DNA of 64,000 nt from Sphingobium faniae (GCA_900100475.1 FMTU01000001.1:372001-436000); one strand, 5' to 3'. Counted from the stretch's first letter, positions 8,328 through 17,331 are shown. The notes: generated by a model from the sequence alone, not told the origin. Translations and numbers: made by a program.

Positions 8328-8438
8328 GGTCACCTGCCACTTTCTCCAAGCTACGACCATCGCGTCATCAACGGCGCCGACGCCGCGCGCTTGATTGTCG
8401 CGGTCGGCGCTATTCTCCGTGAAATGAATTTCGAATAA
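8328..8438 (+). pseudogene. 2-oxoacid dehydrogenase E2 (dihydrolipoamide acyltransferase) C-terminal remnant
   Basis: A short frame reads LSPSYDHRVINGADAARL and ends AILREMNFE before TAA at 8436-8438. DHRVxxGADAARF is the conserved active-site block near the C-terminus of the E2 acyltransferase of pyruvate and related dehydrogenase complexes, and its His is the catalytic base. Only about 35 codons remain and nothing upstream encodes the rest of the roughly 400-residue enzyme. This is a deletion remnant, and shows that a 2-oxoacid dehydrogenase gene once stood here. Confidence 0.6.
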
Positions 8439-8470
8439 TATAATGAATGGGCGTCACGAACCGTCAGCGC

Positions 8471-9835
8471 TTATGAGCGCGCAGGACGGATTGCGACACC
8501 CACTTTCTTGCGCTTTACCTCTCCGTCCGATGCCGCCGCAGGCTTGGAACCCTTACCAGTTCCGGACCCGGCTTTGCCCTGCTTCGCGGTGTCGCGCGCA
8601 GTTCCGCGAGGGGCGGCGATACCATGTACCGTATCGCCCAGCGCCGGTTCCACGGCACCCCTAACCTTGCGAGGCTTCCCGGTACGCAAATCTGCACCAT
8701 CGCTGGAACTTATCTCACCGGAAGACGGCGTTTGCCTGGCTCTCCCGTTCCTCTCAACCGATACGGCACCCGGCTGAGGCGATGTCGAAATGCGTCGTGG
8801 CTTCGTCTTATGCGAATTATCGGGGACAGTTTCCACAGCAGATATCCGCGCCCGGCTGGATTTTACCATTCCTGACGCCCCAGGCCGTTTAGTCTTCACG
8901 GATTTCGCCTGCCTCGTCACGGGCTTATCGAGCTTTAGCTCAACGCTTTGCGAACCGCCCTCGCTATCCTGAGAAATCCTATCGCGTTCCTTCGCAGCGG
9001 GCGCATCCTTCGCAGCCTTCAACCGGACGGCCCTGTCACGACTTGCCGCAGCAGAATCGGTTGCCGCCTTGCGCTTTACGCTTTCCTTGCGAACGGAAAC
9101 CTTATGATCCCCGCTTGCGGCATCCTCCGCTCCACCGCTGTCCTTTTTCCTCGCCTTGGGGGGCGTTGCGCTGACTGTTCCTCGCTGTGGATTAGATTCC
9201 GCCGGGCTTGCAAACGCCATGCTGTTCGAAAAATTCAATCCGCGTGGGACTACACCCAGAAAGAACATCTCGGCAAGAAGATCCGCTATTTCCTTGGGCG
9301 TATTTCTGCCGCCAGGATTGAACCATTGAAGTGCGTAGATTGTGCTTCCTATGAGCAACAGCCGCATCATGCGAGGGTCCATCTCGCTCCGGATTTCGCC
9401 CGCCGCCTGCGCCTCTTCCAGCATCGACTGCCAGAAATGGCCATAGGCGCGCGGAAGAGCGAGGTGCTTGAGCCGGATGTCCTCCGGAACCTGATCAATG
9501 ATCTTCCAATACGCCCGGACGAAATCATCCTTGGCTAGCATTTGCTGAAGATGCGTCTCCAGCGCGATTCGGATCCGATCATAGGCAGACACGCCCTTGG
9601 GTAACGCTTCCACTCGCGCAACAACGAGCGAGGAAACGCTGGTGGTGCCGACGTTGAGCACCTCTTCGACAATGCTTTCCTTCGATGGGAAATAGTAATA
9701 GAGGCTCCCGGCAAAGGTCCCCGCCTCCGAACCAATATCAGCCAAGGTCGTCAAGGAATAACCCTTGTCCGCCAGAACTTTCGCGGCAGCCTGCAATATT
9801 CTGGCTTTCTTGTTAACAGCCTTTTGCGTTTTCAT
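8471..9835 (-). CDS. TetR/AcrR-family regulator with long basic C-terminal tail
   Basis: The product has 454 residues. Residues 1-55 form a TetR helix-turn-helix (ARILQAAAKVLADKGY, then GTFAGSLYYYFPSKESIVEE), and residues 60-200 resemble a normal TetR ligand domain. TetR proteins normally end near residue 200-210. Here the frame continues about 245 residues with a Lys, Arg, Ala, Ser and Pro-rich, probably disordered sequence with many KxK/RKA clusters and few hydrophobics, comparable in composition to histone H1-like tails. The tail might bind DNA non-specifically or a partner. The gene lies between the SDR and the TonB receptor, both on the same strand, and may control one of them. The whole frame is uninterrupted, so the tail is unlikely to be a frameshift artefact. 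Confidence 0.85.
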   Translation of the reverse strand: MKTQKAVNKKARILQAAAKVLADKGYSLTTLADIGSEAGTFAGSLYYYFPSKESIVEEVLNVGTTSVSSLVVARVEALPKGVSAYDRIRIALETHLQQMLAKDDFVRAYWKIIDQVPEDIRLKHLALPRAYGHFWQSMLEEAQAAGEIRSEMDPRMMRLLLIGSTIYALQWFNPGGRNTPKEIADLLAEMFFLGVVPRGLNFSNSMAFASPAESNPQRGTVSATPPKARKKDSGGAEDAASGDHKVSVRKESVKRKAATDSAAASRDRAVRLKAAKDAPAAKERDRISQDSEGGSQSVELKLDKPVTRQAKSVKTKRPGASGMVKSSRARISAVETVPDNSHKTKPRRISTSPQPGAVSVERNGRARQTPSSGEISSSDGADLRTGKPRKVRGAVEPALGDTVHGIAAPRGTARDTAKQGKAGSGTGKGSKPAAASDGEVKRKKVGVAIRPARS

Positions 9836-10169
9836 CGCAGTCGCAGTTCCTCTTCAGGCTATTTGGCTAAACGAACATACGCCAACATTGCCCATCCGGC
9901 CTTCGGAACATGCCAATTCCGTTCAGCCATAGGTCACGTGTCGCGGATCGTTCGATTATAGCCTTTCCCATACCATAGTCCGCTATTCTTTGTCCGATTT
10001 TAGAAAAATCCGCAAGAACGGAAGCGACTTGATGGGACAGGAGCCTTTCGTGAGGCTCGCGGCTCCGCCGGGGTCGCCTCCCTCCAGGTGGACCGGCGGC
10101 GCAGGAGGAAACCACGATGCCCTTCACCTTCCATTGCCATGATTATGCTATTGCTTCCCCAAAAAAAGC
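9836..10169. other. Intergenic stretch without recognisable gene
   Basis: This gap of about 330 bases separates the TetR gene from the terminator of the TonB receptor gene. Short frames exist on the - strand but have no recognisable sequence or convincing ribosome-binding site. The promoter of the TetR gene should lie near 9840-9960. Nothing else is supported. Confidence 0.5.
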
Positions 10170-10200
10170 GGGGTGCGATCACTATAAGTGATCGCACCCC
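10161..10200 (-). terminator. Rho-independent terminator of the TonB-dependent receptor gene
   Basis: A perfect 14-bp stem (10170-10183 with 10187-10200, arms GGGGTGCGATCACT/AGTGATCGCACCCC) with a 3-base loop is followed, in the - strand direction, by seven U (the A run at 10161-10167). It lies 23 bases past the receptor stop codon. Confidence 0.9.
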
Positions 10201-10223
10201 TTCCATCCTTGCGGAGGGACCGC

Positions 10224-12551
10224 TTAAAAGTTGAAGCGCATTTCGGCGCCATACATTCGTGGACGGCCGGGGCTGACCGAGTTGACGCCGAACCCGCTGC
10301 CTGCGGGCAGGCCGCCGGCATAATATTCCTTGTTGAAGACGTTCCGGACGTAGAGGGCCAATGAGACATTTTCACCCATGACATCGTCCCAGCTAAGGCG
10401 CAGATTCGTGATCGTATAGCCTGGAATCCGCGTACCGGGCGTATAGCTGTCCGCCAGGTTCGAGAAATAAACGCCGGTCTGGCCGTAGATATCACCGCGA
10501 AGCGATACAGATCCCGCGTTCCCTGCCAGCTCCTTTGTCAACTGCGCGTAGGCGGAACCGGACCATTTCGCAACGTCGGCATAAGGGCCGTACGTCACGG
10601 GAACGCCCGCAATAATTCCGACCGGATCGGTAAACTTCGCGTCGGTATACGTGCCGGCGCCACCAAGTTCCAGCCAACTCGCAGGCTTCAATGTGACGCT
10701 CAGTTCACCGCCCGAAATCTTAGCCTTGGGGACGTTGCCGGTGAACAGCGCGGGGTTGCCGTTGATGACCTGGAAATTCGCGCGCTGCACATTTTTCACC
10801 CACTGGGTGTAGACGTCCGCCGTCACGTTGAAGCGCATACCGCCGACATAGCCATTATATTTGGCGCCGACCTCTACGTCCTTGGTTGTTTCAGGCAAAA
10901 AGATGTTACCGCCATTGGCCCCTGTCTCGTCAATCGGCGTACCCGTGAAGTTGAAACCGCCCGCACGCCAGCTACCCCGCGTCGTGGCATAGACCATCAA
11001 CTGAGGCGTCACCTGATAGTCCAGGCTGGCGGTGTAGCTTTCCTTGTCGTTCTTCAGCTTCTGGCTGGTCACGCCATAGACGGAACCGGGCAGGTTGCGT
11101 CCCGTGATCTTGTCCTGCGAATAACGGAAGCCGCCGGTCAGGTGCAGGGCATCGGTGATGTTGTAGGTCGCCTGCGCGAAGCCCGCCAACGACCGATCCG
11201 TCACCGCGAAGACATAGGTCAGCGGCGAGAACGGAGCCAGAGGGCTCAGATCGAAAAACTGCCCTTCGGAAACCAGGCTATCGCGCTGGTTGGCATAATA
11301 GACGCCGATGGTGAAATCGAGCGCGCCATCCAGAACCTTGCCCTGAAGCTGAAGTTCTTCGGAAAACTGCCGGGTGCTCTGCGCCTGCCCCTTTGCCGTA
11401 TCGGTACGATTTTCGTAGATGCCGTAGGGCGACCCATCGAAGTCGTAGCGGTCGTTCTTGCTCGACTTGTTCCAGCCGATGATGTTCTTGAGCGTCAGTT
11501 CGTCCGTCAGATCGACTTCGGTCGTGTTGATAATGAAAAGCGTCTTGGCGCGGTGCGTCAGTGGGCTATTGACCATGGCTTTCCAAGGCCCGAGCTTCTT
11601 TTGATAGTCGACAAAGCTCTGGATACCACCGGGATAGAGATCCGGGCGGGCAGCCACCAGCGCATCGAACGTGGGGTTGCCCGGGGTATAGAGGCAAGCG
11701 GCAAAGGCGTTGAGCGCCGTGCCATCGGGCAGCGTCGCACCGCAGGCATTGGCCTGATAAGCAAGTGTCGGCGTGTTGGTTCCGCGATCGGTGCTATACT
11801 GCACCGTCACCGAGTTGCGCAGGCCATCAATCGGCTCGATCGCCAGCGTCCCGCGAACCGCCTTGTTCGTATTATCGCCGACCTTCTTCCCCGTATAAAG
11901 ATTGCGCACATAGGCGCCGCCGTCGGAGATATTGCCGGCAATGCGCAGCGACGCCCAGGGCGCGAGCGGCACCGTCGCGGCGGCCTGCACCTGGTAATTG
12001 TCGAAATTGCCGCCACGGACCGAGAAAAACCCCTTGGCTTCGTTACCCGGCCTGGCGGTCTGATACAGCACGGCGCCGCCGGTCGTGTTGCGACCAAAAA
12101 GCGTACCCTGCGGCCCCTTGAGCACCTGCACATTTTCAAGGTCGAAAAAGGCCGAAGCACTGAAGGAGGAGACCTGGAATTCATTGATATAGGGCAGAAC
12201 GGCCGGCGGCGAATTGGTATATGCGTCGATCGACTGCCCGCGGATCGAGTAGTTGATGATATTGTTGGAGCCGCTCTCGCGAATGGTCAGGCCAGGCACG
12301 GCCGACTGGAGATCGGCTTCCGAACGGATCGACTGCTTCTCCAACGCTTCACTTCCGAAAGCGGAGATTGCAACAGGTACCTTTGAAAGACCCTCTTCCC
12401 GGCGACGGGCGGTAACGACGATATCACCGTCGCCCGATGGCGATTGCTGTGCCACAGGCATGTCGGCGGCCTGCTCCTGCGCCCGGACGACGGGCGAAAA
12501 AACAGCGGCAAGGACCGCGCTGCTCGCCAAGAGGCTATATTTGATTTGCAT
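10224..12551 (-). CDS. TonB-dependent outer membrane receptor
   Basis: The product has 775 residues. It has a signal peptide (LLASSAVLAAVFSPVVRAQ, cleavage near residue 24), then a plug domain starting DIVVTARRREEGLSKVPVAI with typical PGLTIRESG and GPQGTLFGRNTTGGAV segments at about 90-165. A 22-strand barrel ends in ...MRFNF, the terminal aromatic residue expected for BAM-dependent insertion. Receptors of this type import large or scarce ligands powered by TonB-ExbBD; in sphingomonads many serve uptake of carbohydrates or aromatic and polycyclic compounds. The ligand is unknown. It is transcribed alone towards its own terminator and away from an AT-rich promoter region. Confidence 0.93.
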   Translation of the reverse strand: MQIKYSLLASSAVLAAVFSPVVRAQEQAADMPVAQQSPSGDGDIVVTARRREEGLSKVPVAISAFGSEALEKQSIRSEADLQSAVPGLTIRESGSNNIINYSIRGQSIDAYTNSPPAVLPYINEFQVSSFSASAFFDLENVQVLKGPQGTLFGRNTTGGAVLYQTARPGNEAKGFFSVRGGNFDNYQVQAAATVPLAPWASLRIAGNISDGGAYVRNLYTGKKVGDNTNKAVRGTLAIEPIDGLRNSVTVQYSTDRGTNTPTLAYQANACGATLPDGTALNAFAACLYTPGNPTFDALVAARPDLYPGGIQSFVDYQKKLGPWKAMVNSPLTHRAKTLFIINTTEVDLTDELTLKNIIGWNKSSKNDRYDFDGSPYGIYENRTDTAKGQAQSTRQFSEELQLQGKVLDGALDFTIGVYYANQRDSLVSEGQFFDLSPLAPFSPLTYVFAVTDRSLAGFAQATYNITDALHLTGGFRYSQDKITGRNLPGSVYGVTSQKLKNDKESYTASLDYQVTPQLMVYATTRGSWRAGGFNFTGTPIDETGANGGNIFLPETTKDVEVGAKYNGYVGGMRFNVTADVYTQWVKNVQRANFQVINGNPALFTGNVPKAKISGGELSVTLKPASWLELGGAGTYTDAKFTDPVGIIAGVPVTYGPYADVAKWSGSAYAQLTKELAGNAGSVSLRGDIYGQTGVYFSNLADSYTPGTRIPGYTITNLRLSWDDVMGENVSLALYVRNVFNKEYYAGGLPAGSGFGVNSVSPGRPRMYGAEMRFNF

Positions 12552-12880
12552 TCAGATCCTCCGCAATGATGATGGAAGGGAGCGAACCCTGCCGGCAAAT
12601 GGCGCTTCCAGGGCACCACCCCCTTCAGGTGCGGGGACAGCTCTGGGCGGCCGATGCTCTTGCTGTTGCTCTCCCACGCATCCGAACATGGCATTTCGCC
12701 ATTGGGGTGCGTCGCCGGCGGCCCTAGGCCCCGTGCTCGACCGGCGCAAGAATATTTTATGTTTTAGATTATAACTTGTTCAGATGCACGAATTTTTCGT
12801 GCAACCTGTGCCGGATATGTCACAGACTGCTTGCTTGCCATATGTCCATCTCTCGATCATTGCGGGCACTCGTTCCACTC
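12552..12880. other. Intergenic region upstream of TonB receptor
   Basis: No gene is supported here. The stretch around 12740-12800 is AT-rich and probably holds the promoter of the receptor gene, including a dyad at 12785-12803. The right-hand end merges into the IS5-type transposase remnant. Confidence 0.5.
12785..12803. promoter_or_regulatory. Perfect dyad upstream of TonB receptor gene
   Basis: TGCACGAA, then TTT, then TTCGTGCA: an 8-bp perfect inverted repeat about 235 bases upstream of the receptor start in an AT-rich stretch. It could be an operator, for example for the neighbouring TetR-type regulator, or the end of the transposon remnant to its right. The size suits a dimeric repressor; function is inferred only. 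Confidence 0.35.
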
Positions 12881-13173
12881 ACCGTCAATCAGCGTTCAAA
12901 CGCCGCCCCTGCATCCTGCTCCTGACGCCCGGGAACGCCGACGATTGCAAGGTGGCGAGGCGCTGTATCGAAGCCCTGCCGCCCTCCGCCGCACTCGCTG
13001 ACAAGAGCCATAGCGGCCAGGCCCTGCGCGAGTGGCTCGACGAGCGCGGCGCACAGGCCGTGCCCCCCCCCCGCCCCCGCAACCGGCAAGGTCCAGTACG
13101 ACTATGATCGTGCCGTCTACAAGCAGTGCAACGTCATCGAGCATGTTCTGCCATCTCAAGGACTGGCGCCGTA
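12880..13173 (+). mobile_element. IS5-family transposase remnant (DDE, C-terminal part)
   Basis: Segments of an IS5-type transposase are readable in sequence but in more than one frame: TPGNADDCKVARRCIEALPP, ALADKSHSGQALREWLDERG, then after a C10 run (13063-13072) KVQYDYDRAVYKQCNVIE, and in a third frame MFCHLKDWRR. These correspond to the second catalytic Asp region and the C-terminal YREK-like Glu region of IS5/IS427 transposases. The N-terminal third and the extreme C-terminus are missing. It is inactive. Confidence 0.7.
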
Positions 13174-13180
13174 GGTCGGG

Positions 13181-13339
13181 ATGCAATGCATGGACAGCAG
13201 GCCAGGGGCGATCGCGGCAGTGTTGGGGCGCCACGGCCCCGTTGATCTCGCGGTGATCGAGACCGGACGGATGAGTCCGTCGATCGCGCTGGGCCTGCGC
13301 GAGTTTGGGATCGCAAACAAAACCGATCCGCATGATAAA
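13181..13339 (+). mobile_element. IS110-family transposase remnant with internal deletion
   Basis: The frame reads VDLAVIETGRMSPSIALGL, then REFGIANKTDPHDK. The ETG-SP-L block and the NKTDxxD motif are characteristic of the N-terminal DEDD domain of IS110/IS1111 transposases. Normally about 15-20 residues including a conserved Asp-Ala-Arg lie between GI and NKTD; here they are deleted. The remnant stops at the 3' end of tRNA-Pro. It is inactive. Confidence 0.5.
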
Positions 13340-13342
13340 TGC

Positions 13343-13419
13343 TGGTCGGGGAGAGAGGATTCGAACCTCCGGCCCCTGCCTCCCGAAGACAGTGCTCTAC
13401 CAGGCTGAGCTACTCCCCG
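13343..13419 (-). tRNA. tRNA-Pro (anticodon CGG)
   Basis: A 77-base cloverleaf with acceptor stem CGGGGAG/CTCCCCG, D-arm GCTCAGCCTGGTAGAGC, anticodon stem CTGTC/GGCAG with loop TTCGGGA (anticodon CGG), T-loop GTTCGAATC and encoded CCA at 13343-13345. Its 3' end faces the accessory region and the transposase remnants. Confidence 0.95.
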
Positions 13420-13530
13420 ACCGAGGCGGCATCGCGTTGCGATCCCACCAGGCAGGCCGCAGCCTATAGAGACGGCGTTTCGGGCTGGCAAGCGGTGGAT
13501 GCGCTTTTTTTAGCGGGTTATGTCCCGGAC

Positions 13531-13559
13531 AAAAATAGCCGGCGGACTACGCCGCAGGC
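13531..13559 (-). terminator. Rho-independent terminator of putA
   Basis: A GC-rich stem (13538-13545 with about 13550-13559, one mismatch) is followed in the - strand direction by UAUUUUUG (AAAAATA at 13531-13537). It lies about 10 bases beyond the putA stop. Confidence 0.7.
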
Positions 13560-13569
13560 CCGCCCTTCC

Positions 13570-16500
13570 CTAACCGATCATCATGAGGCTGGCATTGCCT
13601 CCCGCCGCCGTCGTGTTGATGGAGGTCGATACCTCGTCCAGCAACAGATCGAGCGGATAGCAGCCCGTGCGACCCAGCGGCACAGCATGGAGCGAGACGA
13701 TGGCTCCCGAACGCTCGGCAAGGGACTGGGCCGTTGCGGCGATCTTGTCCGCCCTGCCCTCCACCAGAGCGGCAGCGACCGGCGTGGCAAGATCGGTGGA
13801 GAAGCAGCCAGCGACCAGCGGCGGCAGATCACCGGGCAACGCCATGCCTTCCAACACGCCCCGGTTTCCCGTGGCGAGGGTCGCGGCCATCTGATCGAAC
13901 AGCCCTTCTCGCGTCGCCGGGAGCATCAGCACATGCCCACAGGGATGCAGCGCATAGACATTGCGCTCGCCGACCGGCCCGGCCAGCCATTGTTCGACGC
14001 CCAGCGCCGACCGGCTTCCATATCGGCGCGCCACAGCAGCCGCAGCCGCCTCGCCCCCCGCCTCAAGCCACTGGATGAAGGCGGACAAGGGAGCCGCCAT
14101 TTCCTCCGCCCCGGACAGCACGGAAGGCGCGGCAACCGTCAATCGCCCCAGATAAAGCGGCCCGCCCGCTTTTGGCCCGGTGCCCGACAGTCCGCGCCCG
14201 CCAAAGGGCTGGACTCCCACGACCGCGCCGATGACATTGCGGTTCACATAGATATTGCCGGCCTTCACGCGCGAGGTGACATGCGCGACGGTCTGGTCCA
14301 GCCGCGTGTGCAGCCCGAAAGTCAGGCCATATCCCGTCGCATTGATCGCGTCGATCAGCGGGTCGATCCGGTCGCGCGCAAAGCGGATGACGTGCAGCAC
14401 CGGCCCGAACACCTCGCGCTTCAGGTCCGCGACGCTCTCCAGTTCGATGATCGTCGGCGGCACGAAGGTGCCATGGGCGGCCTCCTGCGGCAACGCCTGC
14501 TGCTCCACATTGCGGCCCAGCTTTCGCATCGCCTCGATATGCGCCTCGATCGTCTCCTTCGCCCCGGCGGTGATGACCGGGCCGATGTCCACAGCCAGCC
14601 GATCCGTCCGCCCGATCCGCAATTCCCGAAGCGCGCCCTTCAGCATGGCGAGCGTCCGGTCCGCCACATCTTCCTGCAGGCACAATATGCGGAGCGCCGA
14701 ACAACGCTGACCCGCGCTGTCGAAGGCGGAGGCGATGACATCGGCCACCACTTGCTCGGCCAGCGCGGTGGAATCGACGATCATCGCATTCTGTCCGCCC
14801 GTCTCGGCGATCAGCGGAATGGGCCTGCCGCCGGGCGAGAGGCGCCGGGCAAGTTGATGCTGGATCAACCGGGCGACCTCCGTCGATCCGGTGAACATGA
14901 CGCCCGCAATTTCGGACGCCCCAACCAGCGCCGCGCCGATAGCGCCATCCCCCGGCACCAGTTGCAGCGCGTCGGCCGGAACGCCCGCCTCATGCAAAAT
15001 ACGGACGGCCTCGGCCGCGATCAGCGGCGTTTCCTCGGCGGGCTTGGCCAATACCGGATTGCCGGCGGCCAGCGCGGCGGCGACCTGCCCGGTGAAGATC
15101 GCCATCGGGAAATTCCACGGGCTGATGCAGACGACCGGCCCCAAGGGCGCTTGCTCCGCCCCGAACGTCTCGCGCGCCTGCGCCGCATAATAGCGCAGAA
15201 AGTCGATGGCCTCGCGCACTTCGGCGATGGCGTTGGGCAGCGACTTGCCTGCTTCCCGCACGATGAGGCCCAGCAGGATCGGCATCCGCGCCTGCATGGC
15301 GTTCGCGGCCCGCTCCAATATCCCGGCGCGCTCGATAACCGGGACATTGCCCCATAGACTTTGCGAAGCGCGGATGGCGGCGGCGCGCGCATGTTCGGGC
15401 GATGCTTCGAACACCGTCCCCACCACATCGCGACGATCGGCGGGGTTGAGCACCGGACGCTTCGTCCCCTGCCTCCCTTCCGCCGCGGCGATCCAGTTCA
15501 TCGCGGCGCTGTCCCGAAGCGCCCCGGTCAGCATCGCCAGCGCATCCTCATTGCTGAGGTCGATGCCTTCCGAATTGCGCCGGTCGGAATAAAGCGCGCA
15601 GGGCAGCGCGATCTGATCGTGCCGATGCCCCGGATGCGGCATGGCACGCACGATCCCGACCGGATCGGCCACCAGTTCCTCGACCGGCACGGCAGGGTCC
15701 GCGATCCGGTTCACGAAGGAACTGTTCGCCCCATTTTCCAGCAAACGCCGCACCAGATAAGCCAGCAGCGTCTCATGCGTCCCCACCGGCGCATAGATGC
15801 GGCACGGGCGGTTGAGGCCCTTTGGCCCCACCACCTGTTCATAAAGCGGCTCGCCCATGCCGTGCAGGCATTGGAACTCATAACGGCCCACGAAGAAATC
15901 CGGCCCCGCCATGTGATAGATGGTCGCCAGCGTCTGCGCATTATGGGTCGCGAATTGCGGGAACACGGCGTCCGGCGCGGCCAGCAGCTTTCTCGCGCAG
16001 GCGATATAGGCCACGTCGGTATGGACCTTGCGCGTATAGACCGGGAAATCCGCCAGCCCATCGACCTGCGCCCGCTTGATCTCCGTGTCCCAATAGGCGC
16101 CCTTGACCAGCCGCACCATGATCCGCCGCTCCGCCCTGCGCGCCAGATCGACGATCCAGTCGATGACGAACGGGCACCGTTTGCCATAAGCCTGCACTAC
16201 GAATCCGAGACCATTCCACCCTGCAAGCTCCGGGTCCAGCGCCAGACTTTCCAGCAGATCGAGCGACAATTCCAGCCGGTCCGCTTCCTCCGCGTCGATA
16301 TTGAGGCCAATGGCATAGCCTCTGGCGAGCGTCGCCAACGCCTTCACGCGGGGCAGCAGTTCACCCATCACCCGGTCCGCCTGCGCCCGGCTGTAGCGGG
16401 GATGCAGCGCGGACAGCTTGATCGAGATGCCCGGCCCTTCATAGATGCCGCGCCGGCCCGACGCCTTGCCGATGGCGTGGATGGCGCGCTCATAATCCTG

Positions 16501-17205
16501 ATGATAGCGCGCCGCGTCGGCCGCCGTCACCGCCGCCTCGCCCAGCATGTCATAGCTGTAGCGGAAGCCCCTGGCCTCCATCTCCTTCGCGCGCTTCAGC
16601 GCCTCGGCGATGGTTTCGCCGGTCACGAACTGCTCGCCCATCATCCGCATGGCAAGGTCGACGCCGCGCCGGATCACCGGCTCCCCCGCCCGCGCGATCA
16701 GCCGCGTGAGCGCCGCGCCCAGCCCGCTGTCATCGACGCTCCCCACCAGCTTGCCGGTGACGACCAGCCCCCACGTCGCGGCGTTGACGAACAGCGACCG
16801 GCCGCCGCCCATATGCGATCCCCAGTCGCCGTCCGCGATCTTGTCGCGGATCAACGCATCGCGGGTCGCATCATCGGGAATCCGCAGCAGCGCCTCGGCC
16901 AGACACATCAGCGCCACGCCTTCCTGGCTGGAGAGCGCATATTCCTGCACAAGCGCCTCGACGCCCGTGCCCCTGCGGTTGGCCCGCAACCCCGCGACCA
17001 GCCTTCGCGCCGTTTCCCGCGCGGCCGCGCGCCTCGCATCGGGCAGGTCCGCCGCCTCGATCAGCGGCGCGATGCAGGCCGCTTCATCCCGGCGACAGGC
17101 AGCGGTGATGGCGCGACGGAGGGAGGATTGTTCCCGAATGACGGGGGCGAAATCGGCGAAGGGGGGCGGCGTGGTCATTCCGGGATAATAGCTCATGCTC
17201 CACAT
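13570..17205 (-). CDS. putA: Bifunctional proline dehydrogenase / P5C (glutamate-semialdehyde) dehydrogenase PutA
   Basis: The product has 1211 residues. It oxidises proline to glutamate in two steps with channelling of pyrroline-5-carboxylate. The flavin-dependent PRODH barrel is at about 190-480 (YEFQCLHGMGEPLYEQVVG, then ENGANSSFVNRI). The ALDH domain is at about 560-1000 with general base Glu801 (IAETGGQN) and nucleophile Cys835 (GQRCSAL), and a C-terminal extension of about 180 residues follows. The N-terminus has no ribbon-helix-helix DNA-binding domain, so unlike E. coli PutA it should not repress its own gene. GAAGG six bases upstream supports the start. It is divergent from the YnfA-type gene, and proC is about 1.1 kb away. 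Confidence 0.96.
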   Translation of the reverse strand: MWSMSYYPGMTTPPPFADFAPVIREQSSLRRAITAACRRDEAACIAPLIEAADLPDARRAAARETARRLVAGLRANRRGTGVEALVQEYALSSQEGVALMCLAEALLRIPDDATRDALIRDKIADGDWGSHMGGGRSLFVNAATWGLVVTGKLVGSVDDSGLGAALTRLIARAGEPVIRRGVDLAMRMMGEQFVTGETIAEALKRAKEMEARGFRYSYDMLGEAAVTAADAARYHQDYERAIHAIGKASGRRGIYEGPGISIKLSALHPRYSRAQADRVMGELLPRVKALATLARGYAIGLNIDAEEADRLELSLDLLESLALDPELAGWNGLGFVVQAYGKRCPFVIDWIVDLARRAERRIMVRLVKGAYWDTEIKRAQVDGLADFPVYTRKVHTDVAYIACARKLLAAPDAVFPQFATHNAQTLATIYHMAGPDFFVGRYEFQCLHGMGEPLYEQVVGPKGLNRPCRIYAPVGTHETLLAYLVRRLLENGANSSFVNRIADPAVPVEELVADPVGIVRAMPHPGHRHDQIALPCALYSDRRNSEGIDLSNEDALAMLTGALRDSAAMNWIAAAEGRQGTKRPVLNPADRRDVVGTVFEASPEHARAAAIRASQSLWGNVPVIERAGILERAANAMQARMPILLGLIVREAGKSLPNAIAEVREAIDFLRYYAAQARETFGAEQAPLGPVVCISPWNFPMAIFTGQVAAALAAGNPVLAKPAEETPLIAAEAVRILHEAGVPADALQLVPGDGAIGAALVGASEIAGVMFTGSTEVARLIQHQLARRLSPGGRPIPLIAETGGQNAMIVDSTALAEQVVADVIASAFDSAGQRCSALRILCLQEDVADRTLAMLKGALRELRIGRTDRLAVDIGPVITAGAKETIEAHIEAMRKLGRNVEQQALPQEAAHGTFVPPTIIELESVADLKREVFGPVLHVIRFARDRIDPLIDAINATGYGLTFGLHTRLDQTVAHVTSRVKAGNIYVNRNVIGAVVGVQPFGGRGLSGTGPKAGGPLYLGRLTVAAPSVLSGAEEMAAPLSAFIQWLEAGGEAAAAAVARRYGSRSALGVEQWLAGPVGERNVYALHPCGHVLMLPATREGLFDQMAATLATGNRGVLEGMALPGDLPPLVAGCFSTDLATPVAAALVEGRADKIAATAQSLAERSGAIVSLHAVPLGRTGCYPLDLLLDEVSTSINTTAAGGNASLMMIG

Positions 17206-17331
17206 TTGTCGCCTTCGTCGAAGCGAAGTTCATCGACACCCGGCAACAAGCCTGCGCGCATTCAACGCATCCTCGCAGGCAGGCTTACGGAATGGGCAGA
17301 CAGAACGCCGTTCGCGCTTTAGGGACAGGGA

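Noticed and set aside
9867..10206. Short - strand frames (86 and 68 codons) between the TetR and TonB genes
   Set aside because: No recognisable sequence, poor start sites, and one runs across the terminator stem.
13339..17322. Very long open frames on the + strand opposite putA (672 and 653 codons)
   Set aside because: They are mirror frames of putA caused by high GC content; the sequence is Arg/His-rich with no family match, while putA is fully conserved on the - strand.
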